Positions 1-6,246 are shown, numbered from the stretch's first letter. The stretch: 10,705 bases of DNA from Lysobacteraceae bacterium (GCA_017990865.1 JAGNNB010000066.1:1-10705); one strand, 5' to 3'. Program-made: numbers and translations. Notes: a model not told the origin generated them from the letters alone.

Positions 1-90
1 CACCAGCGCGTCGCGCGTGCGGGTCAACGCATTGAAAAGCGTCGATTTACCGACGTTGGGACGGCCGACGAGGGCGACGAGAGGGAGAAT
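1..90 (-). CDS. der: GTPase Der (EngA), N-terminal fragment, ATT start
   Basis: Der is a tandem-GTPase needed for maturation of the 50S ribosomal subunit. Only the first 30 codons are inside the window; the gene runs off the left edge. The visible peptide starts [20 protein letters not shown] and continues [11 protein letters not shown]. This holds the G1/P-loop GRPNVGKS at residues 9-16 and matches the start of Der proteins, where the initiator Met is followed by L/V-P-x-V-A-L-V-G. The codon at that Met position is ATT (88-90). Upstream in frame there is no ATG, GTG or TTG before a stop at 151-153; the only other weak option is CTG at 139-141, which would add 17 residues unlike the family. 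No clear Shine-Dalgarno is visible before ATT. It is last in the minus-strand run after bamB, 216 bp downstream of it. The identity is secure; the exact start is an inference from family alignment. Confidence 0.9.
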   Translation of the reverse strand, partial: MLPLVALVGRPNVGKSTLFNALTRTRDALV

Positions 91-100
91 GCGGGAAGGC

Positions 101-131
101 CGAGAATAGTGAATCGAGAAGGGGAAATCGG
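101..131. repeat. Degenerate GGGAATC-type low-complexity block beside the der start
   Basis: The plus strand shows degenerate iterations of a GGGAATCG-like unit (GAGAATAGTGAATCGAG, then AAGGGGAAATCGG). A cleaner block in the opposite orientation lies at 285-303. I recall similar GGGAATCGGGAATGG strings in intergenic DNA of xanthomonads, but I cannot verify copy number here. The block ends about 10 bp before the der ATT codon. Confidence 0.4.
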
Positions 132-284
132 AAGAGCGCAGCGGACGGGTTCATGCTTCATGGCCAACAGGCCGCAGCACGACTCACGGCGAATGCCGCC
201 GAACGCAGCCAATGACCGCCGATGGCCGCCTGATGAATCGGGATCAATTCATCTCAGAGAAGGAATCGATCAAACGACTCCCGG

Positions 285-303
285 CCCCATTCCCGATTCC
301 CGG
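285..303. repeat. Short ATTCCCG repeat block downstream of bamB
   Basis: Two adjacent copies of ATTCCCG (289-295, 296-302) preceded by CCCC, just after the bamB stop. It is the inverted counterpart of the degenerate block at 101-131, so the bamB-der spacer is bounded by opposed copies of the same simple motif. There is no T-rich tail, so it is not an intrinsic terminator. Confidence 0.4.
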
Positions 304-306
304 CGT

Positions 307-1488
307 TTACTGCAGTTTGTACGCGCTCAACGCACCGTCGGCGGTCTGTACCACCAGCACGCCATCGACCACGACCGGCGTGGCCCGGATCGGGTCGCGC
401 GCAACGCGCTGACGCGCGGCGAAGTCGCCGTTGTCGAGGCGCAGCCAGTGCAAATAACCCTCGGCATCGCCGACGATGGCGAAATCGCCCTGCACCGCCA
501 CACCGGACAGGCCGCGACGCACCAAACCGGCTTGTTGCCACAGCGCGGAGCCGCCGTTCTTGTCCAACGCCCAGACCACGCCACCCGGATCGGAGACGAT
601 CACGCTATTGGGCGCCAGACCCGGGCGACCGCCGCCGCCGTTATCCTGCGACCACATCGGGCGGCCGCTGGGTGCGTCGATCGCCATCGTTTGTTTCTTG
701 AAGCTGGTGGCGAACAGGGTGGTGCCGTCGAGTACGGGCGCGCCATCCACGTCGGCGATGCGATCGAGCTCGGAACGACCGTCGGGCAGGCCCACGGCTT
801 GCTCCCACAGCGGGCGGCCGTCGGTCAGCGACAGCGCGACGACGCTGCCGTCGTCGTTGCCGACGAAGACGAAGCCCGGGCCGAGGATCGGCGCATCGTT
901 GCCGCGCAACGTCAACGTAGGCAGTTCGTGATTCCAGAACCAGCGGCGTTCGCCGTTGGCGGCATCGAAGGCGGTGATGCGGCCGTCGTTGGAACGCACC
1001 AACACCATGCCTTGGCCGATCGCCGGGGCCGCGATCACTTCGCTGAGGACTTTCGCCGTCCATTTCTCGGCGCCGGACGCGGCATCGAGCGCGACAATTT
1101 CGCCCTCCAAGCCGCCGACCACGACCAAACCGTCGCCCGCGCCCGGGCCGCCGGTCAATACGGACTTGCTCTTGTATTGCCAGGCGGTGGCGCCTGTCTG
1201 CAAATCGAACGCGCGTACGCCGCCTTCGCCCGCCGCCGCATAAACGCGGCCATCGGCGATGGCCGGCGCCTGCGCGACGCCCAGGTCGGCATCGCCATCG
1301 CCGGCTTTCGCGGACCATAAACGCGACACGGTCGCCGAAGGCACGAAGTCGTTGAGCTCGGCCGGCGCGACGGCGGCTTTATCGTCCTTGGAGCCGGTAC
1401 TGAACCAGCCTTTGACCGTGCTGCAACCGCTCAGCGCGAAAACAAGAGCGAGCACGCAGACCCGCAGGACCGGCGCGGACGAGCGCAT
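307..1488 (-). CDS. bamB: Outer membrane assembly lipoprotein BamB
   Basis: BamB is the beta-propeller lipoprotein of the BAM complex, which inserts beta-barrel proteins into the outer membrane from the periplasmic side. From ATG 1486-1488 the protein is 393 residues, close to E. coli BamB (392). The first 21 residues form a signal peptide ending in the lipobox L-S-G-C, with the lipidated Cys at 22; Ser at +2 fits outer-membrane sorting. The rest shows eight repeats of the PQQ/propeller pattern (x-V-x-A-x-x-x-x-G-x-x-x-A-x-D-x-x-x-G-x-x-x-W), from GRVYAAAGEGG to the terminal GALSAYKLQ. An upstream in-frame ATG at 1537-1539 would add 17 residues to the signal n-region. Neither start has a strong Shine-Dalgarno, so I chose the one giving a normal signal peptide. 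It lies between yfgM (163 bp upstream) and der, the conserved yfgM-bamB-der order, and is probably cotranscribed with them. Confidence 0.93.
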   Translation of the reverse strand: MRSSAPVLRVCVLALVFALSGCSTVKGWFSTGSKDDKAAVAPAELNDFVPSATVSRLWSAKAGDGDADLGVAQAPAIADGRVYAAAGEGGVRAFDLQTGATAWQYKSKSVLTGGPGAGDGLVVVGGLEGEIVALDAASGAEKWTAKVLSEVIAAPAIGQGMVLVRSNDGRITAFDAANGERRWFWNHELPTLTLRGNDAPILGPGFVFVGNDDGSVVALSLTDGRPLWEQAVGLPDGRSELDRIADVDGAPVLDGTTLFATSFKKQTMAIDAPSGRPMWSQDNGGGGRPGLAPNSVIVSDPGGVVWALDKNGGSALWQQAGLVRRGLSGVAVQGDFAIVGDAEGYLHWLRLDNGDFAARQRVARDPIRATPVVVDGVLVVQTADGALSAYKLQ

Positions 1489-1651
1489 GCGCGGCAGAGG
1501 GATGAGGGCGGCTTCGGAACGAGGGCAAGAAAGGTTCATCGTGTGACGTGCGCTCTGCGAAAACAGTGACTGAAAACGGGCCGGTGACGTCCGATCGCGA
1601 AAGATCGCGCGCCGAGAGCCCGGAGAATGAAAAAACCGATCTCGCGCCGGA

Positions 1652-2284
1652 TCAGGACGCGCGCTCGACCTTCGGCGCTTTGCCGCCGGCCTGGCCGAGT
1701 TTGAGTTCGAGCAAACGCCGCTGCGGGGCCGCGACATCGAGCTTGCTCAGCGCTTTGCCGTAGGCTTCGCGCGCTTGATCGAGCTTGCCCTGCGCGAACA
1801 GCGCATCGCCGCGCACTTCGAAACCGGCGGCGTCGTCGGTGCCGGCCAACAGTTTCAGCGCTTCGTCGTGCTTACCGGCATCGATCAGCAAGCGCCCCAG
1901 GCGTTGCTGCACCACTGGGGCCAAGACGCTGTCGTCGGTCTTCGCAGCGCGCAACGTGGCGATGGCATCGTCGCGCTTGCCGGCATCGACCTGGGCCTTG
2001 GCCGTATCCAATGCGGCGAGCGCGGCATAAGCGCTGTCGGTCAACGCCGTGGCTTTGGTTTTGGCGCCGTCGAGTTTGCCGGCTTCGGCATCTTTGACGA
2101 GGGCCTGGTAAGCGTCGCCGGCTTTCAGGCGCTCGGCGTAGCGTTTGTCGCTCCAGGCGGTCCAGCCGTAAATCGCGCCGAGACCCACGCCGACGCCGAC
2201 GATGAGGCCGATCGCATTAGTGCGCACCCAACTGCGGACGCGTTCGCTTTGTTCGTGTTCGTCGAGAAGATCGTCGATCGCCAT
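1652..2284 (-). CDS. yfgM: YfgM-family TPR ancillary subunit of the Sec translocon
   Basis: This is a 210-residue bitopic inner-membrane protein of the YfgM/TPR_21 family. In E. coli, YfgM associates with the SecYEG translocon and PpiD and is linked to periplasmic chaperone traffic. The cytoplasmic N-terminus MAIDDLLDEHEQSERVRSWV is the family signature. A single membrane segment (about residues 24-43, GLIVGVGVGLGAIYGW) is followed by an Ala/Lys/Asp-rich helical periplasmic domain with TPR-like repeats (for example ALVKDAEAGKLDGA, LIDAGKHDEALKLL, ALFAQGKLDQAREAYGKAL). I chose ATG 2282-2284 because it begins the conserved MAIDDLL; another in-frame ATG at 2303-2305 adds 7 atypical residues. E. 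coli YfgM is 206 residues. It sits directly before bamB. Unlike E. coli, hisS is not immediately upstream. Confidence 0.9.
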   Translation of the reverse strand: MAIDDLLDEHEQSERVRSWVRTNAIGLIVGVGVGLGAIYGWTAWSDKRYAERLKAGDAYQALVKDAEAGKLDGAKTKATALTDSAYAALAALDTAKAQVDAGKRDDAIATLRAAKTDDSVLAPVVQQRLGRLLIDAGKHDEALKLLAGTDDAAGFEVRGDALFAQGKLDQAREAYGKALSKLDVAAPQRRLLELKLGQAGGKAPKVERAS

Positions 2285-2641
2285 GAGTACCGTCTTTCGT
2301 GTCAATGCGTTGTGGAAGTGAGGGGCCGCAGCGGCGAACCGCAGCGAACAACATAGAGGGAGCTAATGATAAAGCGGAGGCGACGGCCGCGGGTTGGAAC
2401 GCGGGCGACGCCGAAAGTTGCGCCCGGCGGGCATCGCGCCGGAACCGGGAGCGACAGTCTGCCGCGAACCGACTGAGCGCAAGCCGACCGGACCGCCAAG
2501 ATCGTGCGTCGCTGCCCGTAAGCAGCGAGTACCGAAACAGACCTCAGCCGATCGCAGTGTTCGGGGGCTTGTCGCGTCCTCCCGAACGCATCCCCACGGC
2601 CTTCGGGCTGTAGGGATTCGGGCAGGAAGACGGTGTTCGGA
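2285..2641. other. 357-bp spacer between rodZ and yfgM with several hairpins
   Basis: No convincing coding sequence is seen on either strand; short ORFs here are Arg-rich and lack family resemblance. E. coli has ispG and hisS at this point. Visible structure includes a 13-bp-period direct repeat CCGCAGCG (2326-2333 and 2339-2346), a CCGGCG/CGCCGG stem (2424-2442), a 7-bp stem TCGCTGC/GCAGCGA (2509-2528), and a 7-bp stem GTTCGGG/CCCGAAC (2559-2587). The right arm of the last could instead pair with TTCGGG at 2602-2607. TTCGGG recurs at 2617-2622. The stretch probably holds the 3' end of the rodZ message and the promoter and leader of yfgM-bamB-der. Confidence 0.5.
2366..2371 (-). promoter_or_regulatory. 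Possible -10 box for yfgM-bamB-der
   Basis: On the minus strand the hexamer TATCAT (5 of 6 matches to TATAAT) lies in a short AT-rich island within very GC-rich DNA, about 82 bp before the yfgM ATG. No good -35 box is found 16-18 bp upstream, so this is a weak call. It would give a leader of roughly 75 nt. Confidence 0.25.
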
Positions 2642-3466
2642 TCAGCGTTCTACCGGCTGCAAAGAGCCGTCAGAGGATACCGTAAAGCGCACGACGTTCG
2701 CGCGAACGAAAGGCGTGAGGTCGACCGGCTGGCCGCGGACGCGCACGCTGACGGCCGCCGCATTGCCCAATACCGCCTTGCCGATCTGGCCCGAAGCGAA
2801 ATTGCGCTGCTGCCCGGACTGGATCAGGGCCTGCTCAAGCACGGCGCCATCGGGGCCGCTGAGTTTCACCCAGCTCTCGCCCGCGAACGTGACGCTGATG
2901 TCGGGCGCGGCGACCGCGGCCGGACGCTGCGGCATGGGCGTCATCGAGGCGACCAGCGGACGGGGCTCCGGGGCCGTCTGCGCGGGCGGCGGCGCGACGC
3001 CGGCATCGACCGACAGTTCTTCGCCCGGGGCCACGTCCAGCGCGACCGGTACGTTGTCGGTCGGGGTCGATTGCGAGCGGGTCGCGAGCCACACCGGCAC
3101 CGCGATGGCTGCGGTCAGCACCACATAGACCAGGCGCAATTTCGTTTGCTCGGCCACGCGCTGCATACGTGGCGTATAGGTTTGCGGCACCAGTTCCGCG
3201 GGGCGCGCCGATGGCATCGCCGCGGTTTCGACGATCGCATCCGCCGGCAGATCCAGCAATTTTGCGTAGCTGCGCAACTGGCCGCGAATGAAGACCGGCG
3301 CGCCGAGCTTTCCCCAGTCCTCGCGCTCGAGCGCGTCGACCACGTGCGTTTGCATCTTCAACTTGGCGCCCGCTTCCGCCAGGCTCATCCCGGCGTCTTC
3401 GCGCGCTTTGCGCAGGCGTTGGCCGATGCCGCGAACCGCGTCGTCGGGCATAGGGTTGGCTTTCAT
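2642..3466 (-). CDS. rodZ: Cell-shape protein RodZ (HTH-TM-DUF4115)
   Basis: RodZ links the MreB cytoskeleton to the elongasome and maintains rod shape. The 274-residue product has the family's three-part plan: an N-terminal cytoplasmic helix-turn-helix domain (about residues 13-75, with GQRLRKAREDAGMSLAEAG and FIRGQLRSYAKLL), one membrane segment (about 110-128, LRLVYVVLTAAIAVPVWLA), a Pro/Ala-rich periplasmic linker (about 155-188), and a C-terminal DUF4115 beta domain (about 190-265, SWVKLSGPDGAVL and AVSVRVRGQPVDL). It is shorter than E. coli RodZ (337), mainly in the linker. The start at ATG 3464-3466 is supported by GGGGAG about 8 bp upstream. The ATG shares bases with the TGA of a small upstream ORF (ATGA overlap). 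rlmN lies 174 bp upstream; no pilF gene intervenes. Confidence 0.92.
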   Translation of the reverse strand: MKANPMPDDAVRGIGQRLRKAREDAGMSLAEAGAKLKMQTHVVDALEREDWGKLGAPVFIRGQLRSYAKLLDLPADAIVETAAMPSARPAELVPQTYTPRMQRVAEQTKLRLVYVVLTAAIAVPVWLATRSQSTPTDNVPVALDVAPGEELSVDAGVAPPPAQTAPEPRPLVASMTPMPQRPAAVAAPDISVTFAGESWVKLSGPDGAVLEQALIQSGQQRNFASGQIGKAVLGNAAAVSVRVRGQPVDLTPFVRANVVRFTVSSDGSLQPVER

Positions 3467-3651
3467 CGCGATATGCTCCCCAAAGCGATCCGTGCTCTCG
3501 TCGAAAATTGGTGGCGTGTCCGGTGGTGGTGCGAATCCGCGCGTTCGCCCGCGCGGCCCCTGGTGTTTTTACCCATGTTCGGTTCACGCATGGTGCCTTC
3601 ACGCATGGCATCGTCCGCCGAAGCGACGAAGCGGGCGCGCTCAAGCCGCAT
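3463..3651 (-). CDS. Possible small ORF (62 codons) between rlmN and rodZ
   Basis: I do not recognise this product and call it with low confidence. It starts at ATG 3649-3651, inside the last codons of rlmN in another frame, with AGGGGG 6 bp upstream. Its TGA overlaps the rodZ ATG as ATGA, a geometry typical of translational coupling. It contains three in-frame 5-codon units, [15 protein letters not shown], coded by 15-bp repeats. Against it: the product is Arg-rich and unstructured, its third-position GC looks lower than that of neighbouring genes, and no homologue comes to mind. It may be a leader peptide or a chance ORF. Confidence 0.2.
   Translation of the reverse strand: MRLERARFVASADDAMREGTMREPNMGKNTRGRAGERADSHHHRTRHQFSTRARIALGSISR
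3563..3608. repeat. 15-bp tandem direct repeat in the rlmN-rodZ spacer
   Basis: TTCACGCATGG occurs at 3583-3593 and again at 3598-3608, exactly 15 bp apart, with a third diverged unit to the left (around 3563-3578). On the minus strand each unit starts ATGCGTGAA or the diverged ATGGGTAAA. It is a short tandem duplication, not a CRISPR or IS feature. Confidence 0.6.
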
Positions 3652-4849
3652 GCGCGGCCCCCTGCGTCGATTCGTCGTCTTCGGTTCGTTCCAGCGTTTC
3701 GGTACGTTTGCGGAACTCGGCCTGCCGGCGGGTACGGTCGGCGACCTGCCCTTTGAGCTGGCCGCAGGCCGCGTCGATGTCGTCCCCGCGCGTGCGGCGC
3801 ACCGGCGCGATCATCCCCGCTTCGTTCAACAGCTTCTGGAATGCGCGGATCGCCGTGTCGTCCGGACGCTGGTATCGCGTACCCGGGAACGGATTGAACG
3901 GGATCAGATTGACCTTCGCGGCATCCTTCATCTGCACAGCGCGATCGAATGCGCGCATCAGACGCACCAATTCGCGCGCCTGCTGCGGCTGGTCGTTCAC
4001 GCCCTTCATCAGCGTGTATTCGAACGTGACCGACGCGCCGCGCTTGCGCAAGGCGTAGCGGACGCAGGCTTCCATCAGTTCGGCGATCGGATATTTCTTG
4101 TTGAGCGGCACCAACTGGCTGCGCAGCTCGTCGTTCGGCGCATGCAGCGAGACCGCAAGCGATACGTCGCTCTCTTGGCCCAGGCGGTCGATCATCGGCA
4201 CCACGCCGGCGGTCGACAGCGTCACCCGCTTATTGGCGAGGCCGTAACCCAGATCGTCGCGCATCACGCTCATGGCGCGCACGACGTTGTCGAAATTCAT
4301 CAGCGGCTCGCCCATCCCCATCATCACGACGTTGGTGAGCTTGCGCTGTTTGTGCGGCACGTTGCCCAGATGGCGCGCCGCGGTCCACACCTGACCGACG
4401 ATCTCGGCGGTGGACAAATTACGATTGAAGCCCTGCGTCGCGGTCGAGCAGAACGTGCAGTTCAGCGCGCAACCGACCTGCGAGGACACGCACAGCGTGC
4501 CGCGGCCTTTGTCGGGGATATAGACGGTTTCGATCGCGTTTTTGCCGTCCATGCCCAGCAACCACTTGTGGGTGCCGTCTTCGGATGGTTTGTCGAATTG
4601 CACCTGCGGCACGCGCACTTCGGCATGTTCTTCGAGCTTGGCGCGGAGCGTTTTGCCCAAGTCGGTCATTTCCGCGAAGTCGGTGACGTGGCGGTGATGC
4701 ACCCACTTCATCACTTGGTGCGCGCGAAAGCGCTTCTCGCCGAGAGTCTCGGCGAAGAAGCGCTCCAAACCCTCGCGATCGAGGTCGAGCAGATTCTGTC
4801 TTGCGACAGCCTCCCCGATGAGAGCGTGTTGTTGCGCGGCCTCGTTCAC
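3641..4849 (-). CDS. rlmN: Dual-specificity RNA methyltransferase RlmN
   Basis: RlmN is a radical-SAM enzyme that makes 2-methyladenosine at A2503 of 23S rRNA and at A37 of some tRNAs. With the GTG start at 4847-4849 the protein has 402 residues. The radical-SAM cluster motif CxxxCxxC is at residues 127-134 (CALNCTFC). Cys120 (TLCVSSQ) and Cys362 ([10 protein letters not shown]) match the two mechanistic cysteines of E. coli RlmN (118 and 355). Other family blocks are present: [37 protein letters not shown] and [13 protein letters not shown]. The reading frame continues upstream into ndk, but conservation begins near [17 protein letters not shown] 4849 has AAGAG about 6 bp upstream and begins 22 bp after the ndk stop, so I prefer it. 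It is very likely cotranscribed with ndk, an arrangement also seen in E. coli. Confidence 0.95.
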   Translation of the reverse strand: MNEAAQQHALIGEAVARQNLLDLDREGLERFFAETLGEKRFRAHQVMKWVHHRHVTDFAEMTDLGKTLRAKLEEHAEVRVPQVQFDKPSEDGTHKWLLGMDGKNAIETVYIPDKGRGTLCVSSQVGCALNCTFCSTATQGFNRNLSTAEIVGQVWTAARHLGNVPHKQRKLTNVVMMGMGEPLMNFDNVVRAMSVMRDDLGYGLANKRVTLSTAGVVPMIDRLGQESDVSLAVSLHAPNDELRSQLVPLNKKYPIAELMEACVRYALRKRGASVTFEYTLMKGVNDQPQQARELVRLMRAFDRAVQMKDAAKVNLIPFNPFPGTRYQRPDDTAIRAFQKLLNEAGMIAPVRRTRGDDIDAACGQLKGQVADRTRRQAEFRKRTETLERTEDDESTQGAAHAA

Positions 4850-4871
4850 GAGATGCTCTTCGATGCCTCGA

Positions 4872-5297
4872 TTACCGCGGGCACAGCTCGGTGGCGCTGA
4901 AGAAATACGCGGTTTCGATCGCGGCGTTCTCGAGCGAATCGGAACCGTGGACGGCGTTGGCGTCGATCGATTGCGCGAAATCGGCGCGAATCGTGCCGGG
5001 CGCCGCATCCTTCGGATTGGTCGCACCCATCAGTTCGCGATTCTTCGCGACTGCGTTGTCGCCTTCGAGCACTTGAATCATCACCGGACCGCTGGTCATG
5101 AATTCGACGAGCGCGGCGAAGAACGGACGTTCGCGATGTACGGCGTAGAAACCTTCGGCTTCTTTGCGCGAGAGATGTTTCATCTTCGAAGCGACGATCG
5201 TCAGACCGGCTTTTTCGAAACGCGAATAGATTTCGCCGATGACGTTCTTCGCGACGGCGTCGGGTTTGATGATGGAAATGGTGCGCTCCAGCGCCAT
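4872..5297 (-). CDS. ndk: Nucleoside diphosphate kinase
   Basis: Ndk transfers the gamma-phosphate between nucleoside triphosphates and diphosphates, balancing NTP and dNTP pools in the cytoplasm. The product is 141 residues, the normal length. It starts [18 protein letters not shown], with Lys11 of the KPDAV motif. The active-site block NAVHGSDS carries the phospho-acceptor His117. Other conserved parts are [21 protein letters not shown] and [14 protein letters not shown]. The ORF is open further upstream, but the family start is ATG 5295-5297, with GGAG about 9 bp before it. It is the first gene of the minus-strand run. A terminator-like hairpin lies 65-93 bp upstream of its start and may act in its leader. 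Confidence 0.97.
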   Translation of the reverse strand: MALERTISIIKPDAVAKNVIGEIYSRFEKAGLTIVASKMKHLSRKEAEGFYAVHRERPFFAALVEFMTSGPVMIQVLEGDNAVAKNRELMGATNPKDAAPGTIRADFAQSIDANAVHGSDSLENAAIETAYFFSATELCPR

Positions 5298-5361
5298 GAG
5301 AGAGGTCTCCGGGATGGGCGGCCGTGACGGCGAAAGCCGGTAAGGGGCCGCAAGGTTAACA

Positions 5362-5390
5362 TGGAAAAACCCGCGTGGGGACGCGGGTTT
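5362..5390 (-). terminator. Terminator-like hairpin ahead of ndk (possible attenuator)
   Basis: AAACCCGCGT (5367-5376) and ACGCGGGTTT (5381-5390) are perfect 10-bp inverted arms around a GGGG loop. Read on the minus strand, the stem ends in TTTTT then CC, the form of an intrinsic terminator. Read on the plus strand, the tail is only TTTA. No minus-strand gene lies to its right, since the next gene there is the divergent TetR gene. The transcript it stops would therefore have to be the ndk leader itself or a short RNA. Confidence 0.65.
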
Positions 5391-5403
5391 AGCCGATTCG
5401 GCT
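5391..5403. repeat. 13-bp palindrome adjoining the ndk leader hairpin
   Basis: AGCCGA-T-TCGGCT is a perfect 6-bp inverted repeat with a single central base, directly abutting the terminator-like stem. It could be an operator near the ndk transcription start or a small stem in the leader. No regulator is identified. Confidence 0.45.
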
Positions 5404-5410
5404 ACGGCAG

Positions 5411-5416
5411 ATTCTA
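5411..5416 (-). promoter_or_regulatory. Possible -10 box for ndk
   Basis: The minus strand reads TAGAAT here (5 of 6 matches to TATAAT). Its start point would fall near 5404, leaving a leader of about 107 nt that includes the palindrome and the hairpin. No good -35 is present at normal spacing, so confidence is limited. Confidence 0.3.
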
Positions 5417-5496
5417 ACCTGAAAACGGGTTCGCCGGGAGCCCCGATGACGGCCCGCGATCGTCTTCCCTCTGGCGGCGGCCGAACGATCGGAGTA

Positions 5497-5518
5497 GACT
5501 CAAACAAGCGTTTGATTC
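5497..5518. promoter_or_regulatory. PsrA-type operator upstream of the TetR-family gene
   Basis: The dyad GACTCAAAC-AAGC-GTTTGATTC has a perfect 6-bp core (TCAAAC/GTTTGA, 5500-5515) and pairs further with one mismatch to 9 bp per arm. It contains CAAAC-N4-GTTTG, which fits the published PsrA box form (G/C)AAAC-N2-4-GTTT(G/C). It overlaps the end of a possible -10 box TAGACT (5495-5500) and the expected start site, about 28 bp before the regulator ATG. That position suits autorepression. The regulator's PsrA-like sequence makes the match more than chance; binding itself is inference. Confidence 0.6.
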
Positions 5519-5543
5519 AGGCCCGAGAGGCGAAAACGAGACG

Positions 5544-6173
5544 ATGAGCAAAGCCCAGTTCTCGACAAAGGAACGGATTCTCGATGCGGCCGAGACGCTG
5601 TTCGCACAATACGGCTTCGGCGGTACGTCGTTGCGTCAGGTCACCAGTCAGGCCGACGTCAATATCGCCGCGGTCAATTACCACTTCGGCAGCAAGGAGA
5701 ACCTCGTCAATGAGGTGTTCCGCCGTCGCATGGACGAAATGAGCGCCCAGCGCTTGCAGCGGCTGCAAACGGCCGTCGCCGAGCGACCGGACGATCTGGA
5801 GGCGATTTTGGCGGCTTTCGTCGAACCGCCGCTGGCGATGGCCCAAGACCGCCATGGCGGCGGCGCCTTCATCCGCGTGATCGCGCGTGCCTACGCCGAG
5901 AAGAACGACGGTCTGCGCCGGTTCCTGTCCGAGCAATACGGCCACGTGCTGCGCGAATTCGCCAAAGCCATCGCCCATTGCGTACCCGGCTTGAGCAAAG
6001 AAGAACTGTACTGGCGCATCGACTTTCTCGCAGGCGCCCTCACGTATGCCATGGCCGATTTCGGAATGATCAAACGCCCCACGGGCGTGTCCGAAACCGA
6101 TCACCGCCAACGCGCGGCCCAGGAACTCATCCGCTTCGCGGCCGCCGGTTTCAAATCGGGAAAGGTGAACTGA
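5544..6173 (+). CDS. psrA: TetR-family fatty-acid regulator, PsrA-like
   Basis: This is a 209-residue one-component repressor. The N-terminal TetR DNA-binding domain spans about residues 8-55: RILDAAETLFAQYGFGGTSL, the helix-turn-helix RQVTSQADVNIAAVNYHFG, then SKENLV. The wording is very close to Pseudomonas PsrA (RILDAAE, TSLRxITSxAxVNxAAVNYHFGSK). The C-terminal domain also matches in pattern (LRRFLSEQYG, ELYWRIDFLAGAL against LRRYLEDMYG, ELFWRVHFMLGAA). PsrA binds long-chain acyl-CoA/fatty acids, represses itself and controls fadBA-type beta-oxidation genes in pseudomonads. Here beta-oxidation genes follow 73 bp downstream, and a PsrA-type dyad lies just upstream. The family assignment is firm; the PsrA orthology and ligand are inferences. 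Another fatty-acid-responsive TetR repressor such as a FadR analogue is the alternative. Confidence 0.85.
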   Translation: MSKAQFSTKERILDAAETLFAQYGFGGTSLRQVTSQADVNIAAVNYHFGSKENLVNEVFRRRMDEMSAQRLQRLQTAVAERPDDLEAILAAFVEPPLAMAQDRHGGGAFIRVIARAYAEKNDGLRRFLSEQYGHVLREFAKAIAHCVPGLSKEELYWRIDFLAGALTYAMADFGMIKRPTGVSETDHRQRAAQELIRFAAAGFKSGKVN

Positions 6174-6200
6174 ACGGGCCGCCCGCTCGCTCCCCTGCCC

Positions 6201-6246
6201 GCATTACTTTGTCGTAAACCCTCAATTTATCAATAGGATATAGAAC
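6201..6246 (+). promoter_or_regulatory. AT-rich leader/promoter segment of the fad genes
   Basis: This 46-bp stretch is strikingly AT-rich against its surroundings. It contains AGGA at 6235-6238, 8 bp before the ATG, which fits the ribosome-binding site. TATCAA (6228-6233) is a weak -10 candidate without a good -35. No CAAAC-N4-GTTTG dyad is seen here, so control may come through readthrough from the regulator promoter. Confidence 0.3.

Noticed and set aside
109..1320. 403-codon plus-strand ORF opposite bamB
   Set aside because: It is an antisense shadow of bamB in high-GC DNA; the product is Arg/Ala/His-rich without a domain, while bamB on the other strand has signal peptide and propeller repeats.
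1593..1608. CGCGA-AAGA-TCGCG hairpin between yfgM and bamB
   Set aside because: The stem is only 5 bp and no T-tract follows; too weak to call a terminator.
2445..2475. GGGAGCGAC...CCGCGAACCG as a possible xanthomonad-type REP
   Set aside because: The arms match poorly and it resembles the common GAGCGGC-type element only loosely; a genome-wide search would be needed.
3583..3608. Direct repeats as a possible CRISPR
   Set aside because: Only two exact 11-bp units at a 15-bp period, without spacers or cas genes.
2633..4900. 755-codon plus-strand ORF spanning rodZ and rlmN
   Set aside because: It crosses two well-supported minus-strand genes, and the product is low-complexity Arg/His/Ala-rich.
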